Part shown: piece after piece, positions 1-10,346 of the stretch
Layout of the letters: each line of letters starts with the position of its first letter
How positions within the stretch are numbered: position 1 is the stretch's first letter
NCBI RefSeq assembly: GCF_017921815.1
Contig: NZ_JAGEMM010000002.1
Location: 1 to 64,000 of the forward strand
Reading direction: 5' to 3'
Source: Microvirga antarctica
Lineage (GTDB): Bacteria > Pseudomonadota > Alphaproteobacteria > Rhizobiales > Beijerinckiaceae
Length of the DNA: 64,000 bases
Made by a program: the position numbers and the translations under genes
The notes under the pieces: generated by a model
Databases searched by the model: none
What the model saw: only the letters and a program-made list of their open reading frames with translations
What the model was told of the DNA's origin: nothing

Positions 1-191
1 CCGTTGCGCCCCGGCCAGAGGTTGAGGACCTCGATGCTGTAACGGCTGAACTGCTGCCAGTTGGCGATGTTCTCATAGATCGTCGGGATGCCGTTAGGGT
101 CGTAGTAGCAGACCATCAGGAGCCGAGCCCGACGGTGACCGGGCCTGTGGCCGAAAGCAGGCTTGAGGTGGTCCAATGCCATGAGAATCAT
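1..191 (-). CDS. N-terminal fragment, possible glycosyltransferase (runs off the window)
   Basis: This is an open frame on the minus strand that continues past base 1, so only about 63 N-terminal residues are seen. The ATG at 191 opens with MILMALDHLKPAFG; a second in-frame ATG at 182 is possible. A hydrophobic strand (LLMVCYYDPNG) follows a basic segment, then comes an aromatic-rich stretch ending in LNLWPGRN. This looks like the first Rossmann strand of a GT-B glycosyltransferase or related sugar enzyme, but the identification rests on a loose resemblance only. It lies downstream of the RTX gene on the same strand, 281 bp away, so co-transcription is uncertain. Confidence 0.4.
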   Translation of the reverse strand, partial: MILMALDHLKPAFGHRPGHRRARLLMVCYYDPNGIPTIYENIANWQQFSRYSIEVLNLWPGRN

Positions 192-472
192 CCAGTATCG
201 TTATCAACCGTGTCGGGTGGAGCGCCTGCTTGGCCGGGCGTCTCGCCCTTCGGGGCCGCGTCAGGGGTTCGCTGCCAGGTTCGCCACCGTCTGCGCCACG
301 GGCATCACTAGCCGACCGGGTGGCCTATTTCCAGCCGGTCGAGGGGTTTTTCCCCGGGCGGGGAGAAGGCAGGGACGGGATAAGGGAAGGCAGGGCGCCG
401 GCAGGCCGGGCCCGGAGTCCCAAAGGGCGGCTCGGGCAGGAACCCGGGCCTTTTGTGCCCGCCTTGTGTCTC

Positions 473-2362
473 CTAAAGCACGAACCACGAGGCATCGACG
501 GCTTTCAGGCCGCTGAGCCGGATCACGGCGTCCACATCGGGATTGGAATCCACATTCAGGAGAATGCGCGTTTCGCCGTCGACCTGCACGGCCTTGATCT
601 GGCCCGCGCCCGTAAACGCGCCCGATCCAATGAACTTGAAGGCCTGGTTGCCGGCAACGCCGCGATTGGCGTCGATGGCCGACAGATTCAGGCGGTCGCC
701 CTGGGCAAAGGAGAAGTCCCGCACCAGGTCGGCGGTCGAGGCGGTGTTGCCTGTCTCGGCGATCGACCGCCAGATGAACACATCCGCGCCTGCGTTTCCG
801 GACAGGATATCCGCGCCCAGGCCGCCCTCCAGCACGTCGTTGCCCGTACCGCCCGACAGAATGTCGTCGCCGCCCTGGCCGGACAGGTGGTCGTTGCCGG
901 CCATGCCGCTCAGCACGTTATTCTCGGCATTGCCGAAGATGAAGTTCTTCTCTGCATTGCCGGTGCCGTAGCGGCCAGAGAGCAGGACGAGATTTTCGAC
1001 ATTGGGCGCCAGCACCCAGCTCACGGTGGAGCGCACAGTGTCGGTGCCGCCATTGGCCTTCTCGATGACCAGATCCTCGAGCGAGTCCGTGTAGTAGATG
1101 TCGTTGCCGGCGCCACCTTCGAGCCGGTCCGGCCCGGTATCGCCGATCAGCACGTCGTTGCCGGCGAAACCCTTGAGGAAGTCGCGCCCGGACGTGCCGG
1201 TCAGCACATCGCCGTAGGCGGTTCCCGCGAGCGTGTTGACGGTGCTCCACTCCACCACCGAGCTGACGCCGTCATCGCCGATGAAGGAGGTCGTCAGGAC
1301 GTTGCCGGCCGCGTCATATTCATCGCGGAAGGATTTCCACGGGAGGCTGCCCGCCTGGTCCCAGTCGGTCATCCAGGTCCGGCCGTCGTCGTAGGTTCCG
1401 GTCTGCCAGTCCATGGCCCCGGACGCGGTCCGGTAGGTGGTCATGACAGACCAGACTTCCTTGGAGGGGGCCGAGTCGTAATCGATGAGAACCTTGCTCT
1501 TGTCGTCGTTGACGATGAGCGTGTAGTCGAGCACCGCATTGCGCACGTTGCCCACATAGGTCGTCTTGACCGCCCAGTCGTACTTGTCGGCCTGGTCCCA
1601 ATCGATGAACCAGCCGTAGTGCTTTTTGCTCGAGGTATCGAACTCGCCCCAGCGACTGTCGAGCTTGCCGTTCTTGTCGAAGGTGTCGACGATCCGCGTC
1701 CAGGGGGCCTTGTGCTTGGTGTCGACCCGGGTGATCCAGGTCGCGCCGCTCGCCGGCATCGGGGTCTTCTGCCCGTCGAGGAAATAGCCCGCCTCCGGGC
1801 CGAAATAGAGGCTCTTGATTTCCGCGCTGAGAACGAACGGAAGGTTCGTGGCAGCGAGCGGACGGTTGAAGAATTCGTCCACCTGCGTCTTGTAGGCGGT
1901 CTTCGGGTTGATGGACGCAAGATCGACGAACTTGCCCTGCCAGCCGTCGAGAGTGGCTTTCTTCACCACGACGTTCGGCCACTTCGCCCGGGCTTCGGCG
2001 GCCGATAGCGGTTTGCCGCCACTCAGGGATTCGAAATAGGTCCCGAAGGTGGGGTCGAAGAACATCCACTTGCCGTTGATGTTGAGCTCGACGGCCGTAT
2101 GGTTGCCCTGGAAGGGAACGTTGTAGAAGTTCACGGCGCGGCTCTTGATGCCGATTTCCTTGAACAGTTCGGTCATCAGGATCTGGCGCCAGCCGCAGCT
2201 TGCGGCGAGCACGTCCGGCACGTTCTCGGCCCCGGTGGGCACCGGGCCGTAGCTGCCGCCTTCAAGGGACGTCCATTCCCAGGCGTTGATGATCTTTGCC
2301 AGGTTCAGCGGGTCGGAGCGGTGCGCCCGCACGAAAGCGGCGAGCTTGTCATAGTTTGTCAT
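473..2362 (-). CDS. Secreted RTX protein with N-terminal transglutaminase-like domain
   Basis: The 629-residue protein has no Sec signal at its start. Residues 1-130 carry a transglutaminase-like Cys-His-Asp arrangement: Cys56 (ASCGWRQ), His88 (GNHTAVEL) and Asp103 (MFFDPTFG). This fold is used by transglutaminases and by papain-like peptidases and deamidases. Residues from about 190 to 385 are Trp/Tyr/Asp-rich beta repeats of the type YDDGRTWMTDWDQAG. From about 388 onward there are calcium-binding RTX nonapeptides (GGAGNDIYY, GMAGNDHLSGQGGDD, GGLGADIL) and a C-terminal block ending in hydrophobic residues (ASWFVL), typical of uncleaved type I secretion signals. It is probably exported by a type I system, but none is encoded nearby. 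The substrate is unknown. The start ATG at 2362 is preceded by AGGA. Confidence 0.8.
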   Translation of the reverse strand: MTNYDKLAAFVRAHRSDPLNLAKIINAWEWTSLEGGSYGPVPTGAENVPDVLAASCGWRQILMTELFKEIGIKSRAVNFYNVPFQGNHTAVELNINGKWMFFDPTFGTYFESLSGGKPLSAAEARAKWPNVVVKKATLDGWQGKFVDLASINPKTAYKTQVDEFFNRPLAATNLPFVLSAEIKSLYFGPEAGYFLDGQKTPMPASGATWITRVDTKHKAPWTRIVDTFDKNGKLDSRWGEFDTSSKKHYGWFIDWDQADKYDWAVKTTYVGNVRNAVLDYTLIVNDDKSKVLIDYDSAPSKEVWSVMTTYRTASGAMDWQTGTYDDGRTWMTDWDQAGSLPWKSFRDEYDAAGNVLTTSFIGDDGVSSVVEWSTVNTLAGTAYGDVLTGTSGRDFLKGFAGNDVLIGDTGPDRLEGGAGNDIYYTDSLEDLVIEKANGGTDTVRSTVSWVLAPNVENLVLLSGRYGTGNAEKNFIFGNAENNVLSGMAGNDHLSGQGGDDILSGGTGNDVLEGGLGADILSGNAGADVFIWRSIAETGNTASTADLVRDFSFAQGDRLNLSAIDANRGVAGNQAFKFIGSGAFTGAGQIKAVQVDGETRILLNVDSNPDVDAVIRLSGLKAVDASWFVL

Positions 2363-2581
2363 CGCGTTCCTGACGCCAACCGGCGCGATATTGCTTCAAA
2401 GTGGGATACAAGACTAAACTGAAAGCGACCGAACATTCACCCATCGGCGTCTGGGTCGCAAGCGCGCAAAGCATCTGCGGCGATTGTCTAGCTGACGAAA
2501 CTCCGTATCGTCAACGCCGCAATGCCCATGCGCGCGCGTGCCGCGGATGACGGTTTGAACCAGCAATCCCGAGAAGCTCCC

Positions 2582-3001
2582 ATGACCTACGACGACACCA
2601 ACATCTTTGCCCGGATCCTGCGCGGCGAATTGCCGTGCCACAAACTCTACGAAACCGATCGGGCCATCGCCATCATGGACATCATGCCGCGCGGCGACGG
2701 CCATGTTTTGGTGATTCCCAAGGTTCCGGCGCGCAATATTCTCGATATCGCGCCGGACGATCTCGCCGACCTGATGAAGGCCGTCCAGGTGCTGGCGATC
2801 GCCGTCAGGAAGGCGTTTTCCGCCGACGGGGTGACCATCCAGCAATTCAACGAAAGCGCCGGCGGGCAGGTCGTGTTCCACATGCACGTCCATGTGATTC
2901 CGCGTATGGCGGGCGTTCCGCTCAAGGCCCATTCGGGCGAGATGGAGAAACCCGACATCCTGGCCGCCGGCGCCGAGAAGATCCGCGCCGCGCTCCAGTA
3001 A
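2582..3001 (+). CDS. HIT family protein (histidine triad nucleotide hydrolase)
   Basis: The product is 139 residues, a normal length for the HIT superfamily. It carries the catalytic triad motif HMHVHV (His-x-His-x-His) at about residues 100-105 and the conserved IMPRGDGHVLVIPK segment that packs on the nucleotide. HIT proteins of the HINT/Fhit class hydrolyse adenosine 5'-phosphoramidates or dinucleoside polyphosphates in the cytoplasm; which substrate this one uses cannot be read from sequence. I chose the ATG at 2582 because MTYDDTNIFARI is the usual family start; an in-frame ATG at 2522 would add 20 residues that look non-homologous. The gene is convergent with wecB, 24 bp apart. Confidence 0.9.
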   Translation: MTYDDTNIFARILRGELPCHKLYETDRAIAIMDIMPRGDGHVLVIPKVPARNILDIAPDDLADLMKAVQVLAIAVRKAFSADGVTIQQFNESAGGQVVFHMHVHVIPRMAGVPLKAHSGEMEKPDILAAGAEKIRAALQ

Positions 3002-3025
3002 ATGTCCTAGCGGCAGGCGCGTCCG

Positions 3026-4063
3026 TCAGGCGGCGAGGAGTGTCGCGATCTTCGCGCTGCACGCGCCTGTGCCGTAATCGGTGATGTCCCGCCGGGGCTC
3101 ATAATCCGGGACGCTCCACAAGCGGTTCCAGCCGGCCTGGACGGTCTCGACCCATTCGGTCTCGTCCCGAAGGGTCACGCAGGGGACCCGGTGGAAATAG
3201 GCCTCCTTCTGCAGGCCTCCGGAATCGGTGAAGACGGCAGCCGAATTGTGGGTCAGCCAGGCCATGTCGAGGTAGCCGAGCGGTTCGATGATCCGGATTC
3301 CGGCTGGGTTCAGTCCGCTCTTCTCCATGAGTTTGCGCGTACGCGGGTGCAGCGGCATGACGATCGGGGTGTCCTTGCCCCGCTCCGACAGCCACGCGAT
3401 CACCTTGGCCAATTGGGCCGGATCGTCGGTGTTCTCGGCCCGATGGATCGTGGCGACCGCGTAGGTCTTCGGCGTCAGCCCGTGCCGGGTGAGAATGTCG
3501 GACCGCTCGCGCGCCCGCTCCACGGCCGCAATGGTGACGTCGTACATGACGTCGCCCACATGATGGACGCCATGGGTGATGCCCTCGCGCGCGAGATTGG
3601 CGACGGCCGTGCGGGTGGGGCAGAGCAGGAGGTTGCTCACGTGGTCGGCCATCACCCGGTTGATTTCCTCCGGCATCTTGCGGTTGAACGAGCGCAGGCC
3701 CGCCTCCACATGGGCGACCGGAATGTGCAGCTTGGCCGCAGCCAGGGCGCCCGCCACGGTCGAATTGGTGTCGCCGTAGATCAGGACCCAATCGGGCTTT
3801 TCGGCGATCATCACCTCTTCGAGCTTTTCCAGCATCCGGCCGGTCATCGCCCCGTGGCCAAGGCTGTTGACCTCGAGATTGTGGGCCGGAGGCGGAATGT
3901 CGAGTTCCTGAAAGAAGACGTCCGACATGGCGGCGTCGAAATGCTGTCCGGTATGAACCAGGATCTCACGGATGTTGCCGTGCGCTGCCAGGGCGTGGCT
4001 GACGGGAGCCGCCTTGATGAATTGTGGGCGGGCGCCCACAACGGTCAGAACAGACAACGACAT
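3026..4063 (-). CDS. wecB: UDP-N-acetylglucosamine 2-epimerase, non-hydrolysing
   Basis: The 345-residue protein shows the family hallmarks in order: VVGARPQFIKAAP at the N-terminus, GDTNST, HVEAGLRSFN and DSGGLQKEA near the C-terminus, the last being part of the UDP-sugar binding site of the GT-B-like fold. The enzyme interconverts UDP-GlcNAc and UDP-ManNAc and supplies ManNAc for surface polysaccharides. It is slightly short of the usual 370 or so residues. The ATG at 4063 gives the standard N-terminus; the open frame extends upstream without homology. It follows glpK on the same strand after 61 bp. No wecC partner is present, although a UDP-glucose dehydrogenase lies at 26.8 kb. Confidence 0.92.
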   Translation of the reverse strand: MSLSVLTVVGARPQFIKAAPVSHALAAHGNIREILVHTGQHFDAAMSDVFFQELDIPPPAHNLEVNSLGHGAMTGRMLEKLEEVMIAEKPDWVLIYGDTNSTVAGALAAAKLHIPVAHVEAGLRSFNRKMPEEINRVMADHVSNLLLCPTRTAVANLAREGITHGVHHVGDVMYDVTIAAVERARERSDILTRHGLTPKTYAVATIHRAENTDDPAQLAKVIAWLSERGKDTPIVMPLHPRTRKLMEKSGLNPAGIRIIEPLGYLDMAWLTHNSAAVFTDSGGLQKEAYFHRVPCVTLRDETEWVETVQAGWNRLWSVPDYEPRRDITDYGTGACSAKIATLLAA

Positions 4064-4124
4064 GACAGAGAGCCTTTTCTCGGAACGATTGTCAGCACTT
4101 AACCCGTGAGGGCCGCCAAGTCCA

Positions 4125-5609
<1,485 letters not shown>

Positions 5610-5655
5610 GGAAATCCCCCCGGAGGTCTTTAGATCGGGCGCGGTGGCGCGCCTC

Positions 5656-7167
5656 TTATTGTGCGGCGACGGACGCGGTGCTGCGCTTTGCCAGATAGGC
5701 GTCGATCCGCGCGGCAGCGCCCTCCGGCACATGAAGGCCGAGCTTGGAGCGGCGCCAGAGGATGTCCTCGGCCGTGCGCGCCCATTCATGGGCCACCAGA
5801 TAATCGACCTCCGCGGCCGTCAATCCGGCGCCGAAATCCTCGCCGAGCTCCGCCATCGACGTCGCCGACCCGAGGAGATGGGTGATGCGGGTGCCGTAGG
5901 CGCGGGCGAGGCGATGGGCGAGCGGCCGGTCCAGGAAGGGGAATCGGGCCGTGACGGTCGCGAAAAAGCGTTCGAAATCCGCATCCGGCATGTCACCGCC
6001 GGGGAGTTTCGCGGTCTCGGTCCAGGACGGCGTCATGGCCGGGAAGAAATCCTTCAGCTGCTCGAGGGCATGCTCGGCGAGCTTGCGGAAGGTCGTGATC
6101 TTGCCGCCGAAGATCGACAGCACCGGCGCCTGCTGGTTCGGTGCATCGAGCTCGAACACATAATCGCGGGTCACCGCCGAGGCGTTGCTGGAGCCGTCGT
6201 CGAAGAGCGGCCGCACGCCCGAATAGGTCCACACCACGTCGGCGGGCCTGATCTCCCGCTTGAAGAAGTGGTTGATGGCCTCGCAGAGATAGCGAATCTC
6301 GTCGTCGGTGATTTCCACCTTCTTGTCGGGCACTGCCTCGACCGGGATGTCGGTGGTGCCCACCAGGGTGAACTTGCCCTGATAGGGGATCGCGAACACG
6401 ATCCGCTTGTCCTTGTTTTGGAGGATAAAGGCCTGATCGCCGTCAAACAGCTTGGGCACCACGATATGGCTGCCCTTGACGAGGCGCACGTGCTTGGCGG
6501 TGTTGAGCCCGAGCTTGGTGTTGAGGACCTCGGCCACGAACGGGCCGCCCGCATTGACGATGGCCTTGGCGCGAATTTCGGAAGTCTCGCCGGTTCGCGT
6601 GTCCTGGAGCACCGCGAGCCAGCCATCGCCGTCGCGGCGGGCCGAGGCGAGCTTGGTGCGCACCCGGATATCGGCCCCGCGCTCGAACGCATCGAGCGCG
6701 TTCAACGCCACCATCCGGCTGTCCTCGACCCAGCAATCCGAATACACGAAGGCGGTGTCGAAGCCGGGCTTCAGCGCTTGGCCGGCCGGGTGGCGGGTGA
6801 GGTGGATGGTCTCCGTTCCCGGCAGCCGTTTGCGGGGCGCTATATGGTCGTAGAGAAAAAGCCCGAGCCGGACGAACCAGGCGGGGCGGATGCCCTTCTC
6901 GTGCGGCAGGATGAAGCGCAGAGGCCAGATGATGTGCGGGGCTGCCTCCAGCAGGCGCTCGCGCTCGATCAGCGCCTCCCGCACAAGGCGGAATTCGTAA
7001 TATTCGAGATAGCGCAGGCCGCCATGGATCAGCTTGGTGCTGGCCGACGAGGTATAGCCCGCAAGGTCGGCCTGCTCGCACAGCACGACGGAGAGGCCGC
7101 GGCCGACCGCGTCCCGCGCAATGCCTGTCCCGTTGATGCCGCCGCCCACGATCAGAAGATCGGTCAT
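5656..7167 (-). CDS. glpD: Aerobic glycerol-3-phosphate dehydrogenase (FAD)
   Basis: The 503-residue flavoenzyme oxidises glycerol 3-phosphate to dihydroxyacetone phosphate and passes electrons to quinone at the inner membrane. The N-terminal dinucleotide-binding motif [14 protein letters not shown] begins at residue 6, followed by the family segment [18 protein letters not shown] second FAD-contact region ([12 protein letters not shown]) and the conserved C-terminal [15 protein letters not shown] are present. Length equals E. coli GlpD (501). The ATG at 7167 gives the canonical [10 protein letters not shown] start; the frame is open 16 codons further upstream. It is the first gene of the glpD-glpK pair. 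Confidence 0.97.
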   Translation of the reverse strand: MTDLLIVGGGINGTGIARDAVGRGLSVVLCEQADLAGYTSSASTKLIHGGLRYLEYYEFRLVREALIERERLLEAAPHIIWPLRFILPHEKGIRPAWFVRLGLFLYDHIAPRKRLPGTETIHLTRHPAGQALKPGFDTAFVYSDCWVEDSRMVALNALDAFERGADIRVRTKLASARRDGDGWLAVLQDTRTGETSEIRAKAIVNAGGPFVAEVLNTKLGLNTAKHVRLVKGSHIVVPKLFDGDQAFILQNKDKRIVFAIPYQGKFTLVGTTDIPVEAVPDKKVEITDDEIRYLCEAINHFFKREIRPADVVWTYSGVRPLFDDGSSNASAVTRDYVFELDAPNQQAPVLSIFGGKITTFRKLAEHALEQLKDFFPAMTPSWTETAKLPGGDMPDADFERFFATVTARFPFLDRPLAHRLARAYGTRITHLLGSATSMAELGEDFGAGLTAAEVDYLVAHEWARTAEDILWRRSKLGLHVPEGAAARIDAYLAKRSTASVAAQ

Positions 7168-7276
7168 TGTCGCCACGAAACGCGTCTTTCCTCGAAGCCG
7201 GACCGCCCGGCGCATTGGACATGATTTCTTTGGCCAGCCAAGGCAAGCAAATTCTAGCCTCCGTCGCGGTCGACCC

Positions 7277-8476
7277 TCAACGGTCTCTTGTAACGACCAA
7301 GTTTACCACAAAGGCCAGGAGGGAGCCGAGGGCCGTGATGGAGCACAGCACGGCTACCGCGGTGTAGTTCCCCCACCATCCCCACAGGGCCCCGAAGGCG
7401 AAAGGGGCGGCCGATTGGGCAAGCCGCACAGGCATGGCGATCATGCCCTGGACCGTGCCGTAATCCCCATGGCCGAACATCTCCTGGGGCAGCAGCGCCC
7501 GCACGATGGTCAGCATGCCGCTTGACGCTCCGTAAAGGCCTGCGAACAGAAAAACCACCCAGGACCCGGCGGGAATGAGGGGCAGCAGGCCGAGGGCGAG
7601 CGTGCTGAGTATCATTGCGACCGTCCCAATGCCCTTGAGGCTCATGGCCCGGTCGCCGAAGCCGGTGACAAACCGCGCCGCCACCTGGGCCGGCCCGATG
7701 ACCGTGTAGGCCGCCACCGCCTCCTCGAGGCTGAAACCGCGCTCCACCAGCAGCGGGATCAGGTGGATCGGCAGGCCCGTCGAGACGATCCCCTGCAACA
7801 CCGCCATCGTGACGAAGCACCAGAAAGCGGGCAGTCTCAGAATGCGGCGAGGGTGCCGCTCGGGAGTGGCCTCCCCCAGCGGCGCCTGCGGTCGCGCAAG
7901 ACTCGCGGCCCGCGGGATGCTCACCACATGAAGCGCGGCGCAAATGGCGAGGTTGACGAAAGCCAGGATCAGCAGCGCGCCCCGCCATCCATAGGCCTCG
8001 ATCAGCACATGGGTCAGCGGGACGAACACCGTGCTGGAAAAGCCCGCGATCAGGGTCAAGACGGTGATGCCCCGCCGGGCCTGGAATCCGAGCCGGAGCG
8101 CCAGAACGGCGAAGCCGGATTCGTAAAGGACGGCGCTCATGCAGGCGCCGAGCCCCACCCAGATCAAGAGGAACAGCCGGTAATCCGACACGCGGGACCA
8201 CAGGACGAGGAGAATGGCCGCGAGAATCGAGCCGCTGGTCATGACCATACGGCCATAACCCTTGTCGATGAGCCGGCCCACCGGCACGGCGAAGACCGCC
8301 GAGGAGACGAGGGCGAGGGAATACGCCGCCGTCAGCGCCGCCTTCGACCAGCCAAGGTCCTGCTCCATGGGATCGATGAGCAGGGCGAAGGCATAGAAGA
8401 GTGTTCCGTAGGAGACGAGTTGCGTCACGGACAGGGCCGTCACGAACCCCCACGGCATCGGTTTCGACTGCGACAT
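7277..8476 (-). CDS. Major facilitator superfamily transporter
   Basis: The 399-residue hydrophobic protein has about 12 predicted transmembrane segments in two halves, separated by a charged central loop (PLGEATPERHPRR). The loop between TM2 and TM3 carries VGRLIDKGYGRMVM, matching the G-x-L-(S/A)-D-R/K-x-G-R signature of the MFS. It resembles the monocarboxylate/oxalate-formate-type MFS subfamily, but the substrate cannot be told. I used the ATG at 8476 (MSQSKPMPWGF); an upstream TTG at 8509 would add 11 residues. It sits 109 bp upstream of glpD on the same strand, so a link to glycerol use is possible but unproven. Confidence 0.85.
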   Translation of the reverse strand: MSQSKPMPWGFVTALSVTQLVSYGTLFYAFALLIDPMEQDLGWSKAALTAAYSLALVSSAVFAVPVGRLIDKGYGRMVMTSGSILAAILLVLWSRVSDYRLFLLIWVGLGACMSAVLYESGFAVLALRLGFQARRGITVLTLIAGFSSTVFVPLTHVLIEAYGWRGALLILAFVNLAICAALHVVSIPRAASLARPQAPLGEATPERHPRRILRLPAFWCFVTMAVLQGIVSTGLPIHLIPLLVERGFSLEEAVAAYTVIGPAQVAARFVTGFGDRAMSLKGIGTVAMILSTLALGLLPLIPAGSWVVFLFAGLYGASSGMLTIVRALLPQEMFGHGDYGTVQGMIAMPVRLAQSAAPFAFGALWGWWGNYTAVAVLCSITALGSLLAFVVNLVVTRDR

Positions 8477-8772
8477 CGCGTGCTGCACCTCGTCATCATC
8501 GCCGGACAAAAGCTCTCGGACAATCCGGGCCGCACTATGCGATACAGCATATCATATCAGCGCCAGCGCTTGACGAACAGCGCGGTATCCGCCATATGCA
8601 CAGCACGGCGTCAGCGCTCCGTCGAGGAGCCGCTTGAGTGGGGCTGCGTGACGGATATCCGCCTGAGGGTGGAGGCCCGGCCCCTTTCTTCAATCGCTTG
8701 ACCGCTCGACTGCCCCATCACGCGGGCGGTCGCCAGGAGCCCGGCAGCGCCCGTCTTCCAACACGATTTGGC

Positions 8773-10248
8773 ATGACGAACTTGGCCTTTTTGGCTCATT
8801 TTTCTGCTCGAAAGACACACACTTTGACTCTTTTCACCGATTTCGGATTGGCCCAGCCGATCCTGAAGGCGCTTGCGACCGAAGGCTATGAGAAGCCCAC
8901 CCCGATCCAGGCGCAGGCCATTCCCTATGTGATGGCCGGCCGCGATATCTGCGGCATCGCCCAGACGGGCACCGGCAAGACGGCGGCCTTCGCGCTGCCG
9001 ATCCTGCACCGCCTGACTGAAAACCCCCGCGCGCCGGTCCGCAAGGGCTGCCGCGTTCTCGTGCTCAGCCCCACCCGCGAACTGGCAAGCCAGATTGCCG
9101 ACAGCTTCCGCACCTATGGCCGCAACCTGAAACTGACCACCTCGGTCGTGTTCGGCGGCGTGGCCATCGGTAAGCAGGAGCGTGACCTCTCGTTCGGCGT
9201 CGACGTTCTGGTGGCGACCCCCGGTCGCCTGCTCGATCTCATCGATCGCCGGGCGCTCAGCCTGCGCGACGTCGAGATCCTCGTCCTCGACGAGGCCGAC
9301 CAGATGCTCGATCTGGGCTTCATCCACGCCCTCAAGCGCATCGTGACGATGCTGCCGAAGGATCGCCAGACCCTGTTCTTCTCGGCCACCATGCCGAAGA
9401 CGATCTCGTCGTTGGCCGACACCTTCCTGCGCGATCCCGCCCGCGTCGCCGTGACCCCGGTCGCGACGACCGCCGAGCGTGTCGAGCAGAGCGTCATGTT
9501 CGTGTCCGCCGGACGCAAGCAGGCGCTGATCGAAACCGTTCTGCAGGATCCGGCCATCGAACGCGTCCTGGTCTTCAGCCGCACCAAGCACGGCGCGGAC
9601 AAGATCGTGCGCGGGCTCGAGAAAGCCAGCATCAATGCGGCGGCCATCCACGGCAACAAGTCGCAGCCGCAGCGTGAGCGGGCGCTCGCGTCCTTCAAGT
9701 CCGGCTCCTGCCGGGTGCTTGTCGCCACCGATATCGCGGCGCGGGGCATCGACGTCGACGGCGTCAGCCACGTGATCAACTACGATCTGCCGAACGTGCC
9801 GGAATCCTACGTCCACCGCATCGGCCGCACGGCCCGTGCCGGGGCGACGGGCATCGCCATGTCGTTCTGCAACGATGAAGAGCGGGCGTTCCTGCGCGAC
9901 ATCGAGAAGCTCACGCGCCTGAAGGTGCCGGTCGCTCCGCTTCCGGAAGGCTTCCAGGCCGGCCCCGTGGCGGGCGAGCGGGAAGAACCCCGCGAGCCGC
10001 GTCGTCCGCAGCAGGCTCAGCGTCCGCGCTCGGCCCCGCATGCCCGTGGCAACACGGGACACGGCGCGCCGCGCAATCCCGATCCCAATGCGGATCGCGG
10101 TCCGAAGCGTCATCGTCCCCGCGGCGCAAAGCCGTTGGGCGGCCAGACGAGCGGCGGTCAGCGTCAGCCCCAGGCAGCCCGCGCCGGCGAATCCCGCGGC
10201 GATGGCCGTCAGGTGTCCTGGCTCGACAAGGGTCCGCGCGGCCGGTAA
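8773..10248 (+). CDS. rhlE: DEAD-box ATP-dependent RNA helicase (RhlE type)
   Basis: The 491-residue helicase contains all core motifs: Q motif FxxxGYEKPTPIQ, motif I AQTGTGKTAAF, Ia PTRELASQ, II LDEADQMLD, III FSATMP, V ARGIDVDGVSHVINYD and VI HRIGRTARAG. The C-terminal 80 or so residues are a basic, Gln/Arg/Pro-rich tail, as in RhlE-like proteins that remodel rRNA or act with RNase E at low temperature. The ATG at 8773 adds 17 residues ahead of a TTG at 8824 (MTLFTDFGLAQ), which is where many family members begin, so the true start is uncertain. A strong terminator follows 24 bp after the stop. Confidence 0.93.
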   Translation: MTNLAFLAHFSARKTHTLTLFTDFGLAQPILKALATEGYEKPTPIQAQAIPYVMAGRDICGIAQTGTGKTAAFALPILHRLTENPRAPVRKGCRVLVLSPTRELASQIADSFRTYGRNLKLTTSVVFGGVAIGKQERDLSFGVDVLVATPGRLLDLIDRRALSLRDVEILVLDEADQMLDLGFIHALKRIVTMLPKDRQTLFFSATMPKTISSLADTFLRDPARVAVTPVATTAERVEQSVMFVSAGRKQALIETVLQDPAIERVLVFSRTKHGADKIVRGLEKASINAAAIHGNKSQPQRERALASFKSGSCRVLVATDIAARGIDVDGVSHVINYDLPNVPESYVHRIGRTARAGATGIAMSFCNDEERAFLRDIEKLTRLKVPVAPLPEGFQAGPVAGEREEPREPRRPQQAQRPRSAPHARGNTGHGAPRNPDPNADRGPKRHRPRGAKPLGGQTSGGQRQPQAARAGESRGDGRQVSWLDKGPRGR

Positions 10249-10271
10249 CGGCAACGCCATCCTGTGAATTG

Positions 10272-10297
10272 AAAAGGCGCCCTCGCGGGCGCCTTTT
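10272..10297. terminator. Bidirectional Rho-independent terminator
   Basis: A perfect GC-rich stem (AAAAGGCGCCC / GGGCGCCTTTT) with a TCGC loop is flanked by A and T runs, so it can end transcription on both strands. It lies between the stop of the DEAD-box helicase (10248, plus strand) and the last gene of the minus-strand transporter operon (stop at 10347). Confidence 0.9.
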
Positions 10298-10346
10298 TCT
10301 TGGGTCGAACGGCGTGTCGGGATGGCACGGTCTCGTCCGTCTCGCC

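Noticed and set aside
192..472. Small gene or terminator in the gap after the RTX gene
   Set aside because: Several GC-rich stems occur, but none ends in a T-run on the coding strand, and the open frames there lack a ribosome site.
230..2008. Long open frame on the plus strand (592 codons) across the RTX gene
   Set aside because: It lies opposite the transglutaminase-RTX coding region, whose motifs and calcium repeats are clear; high GC leaves the antisense frame open.
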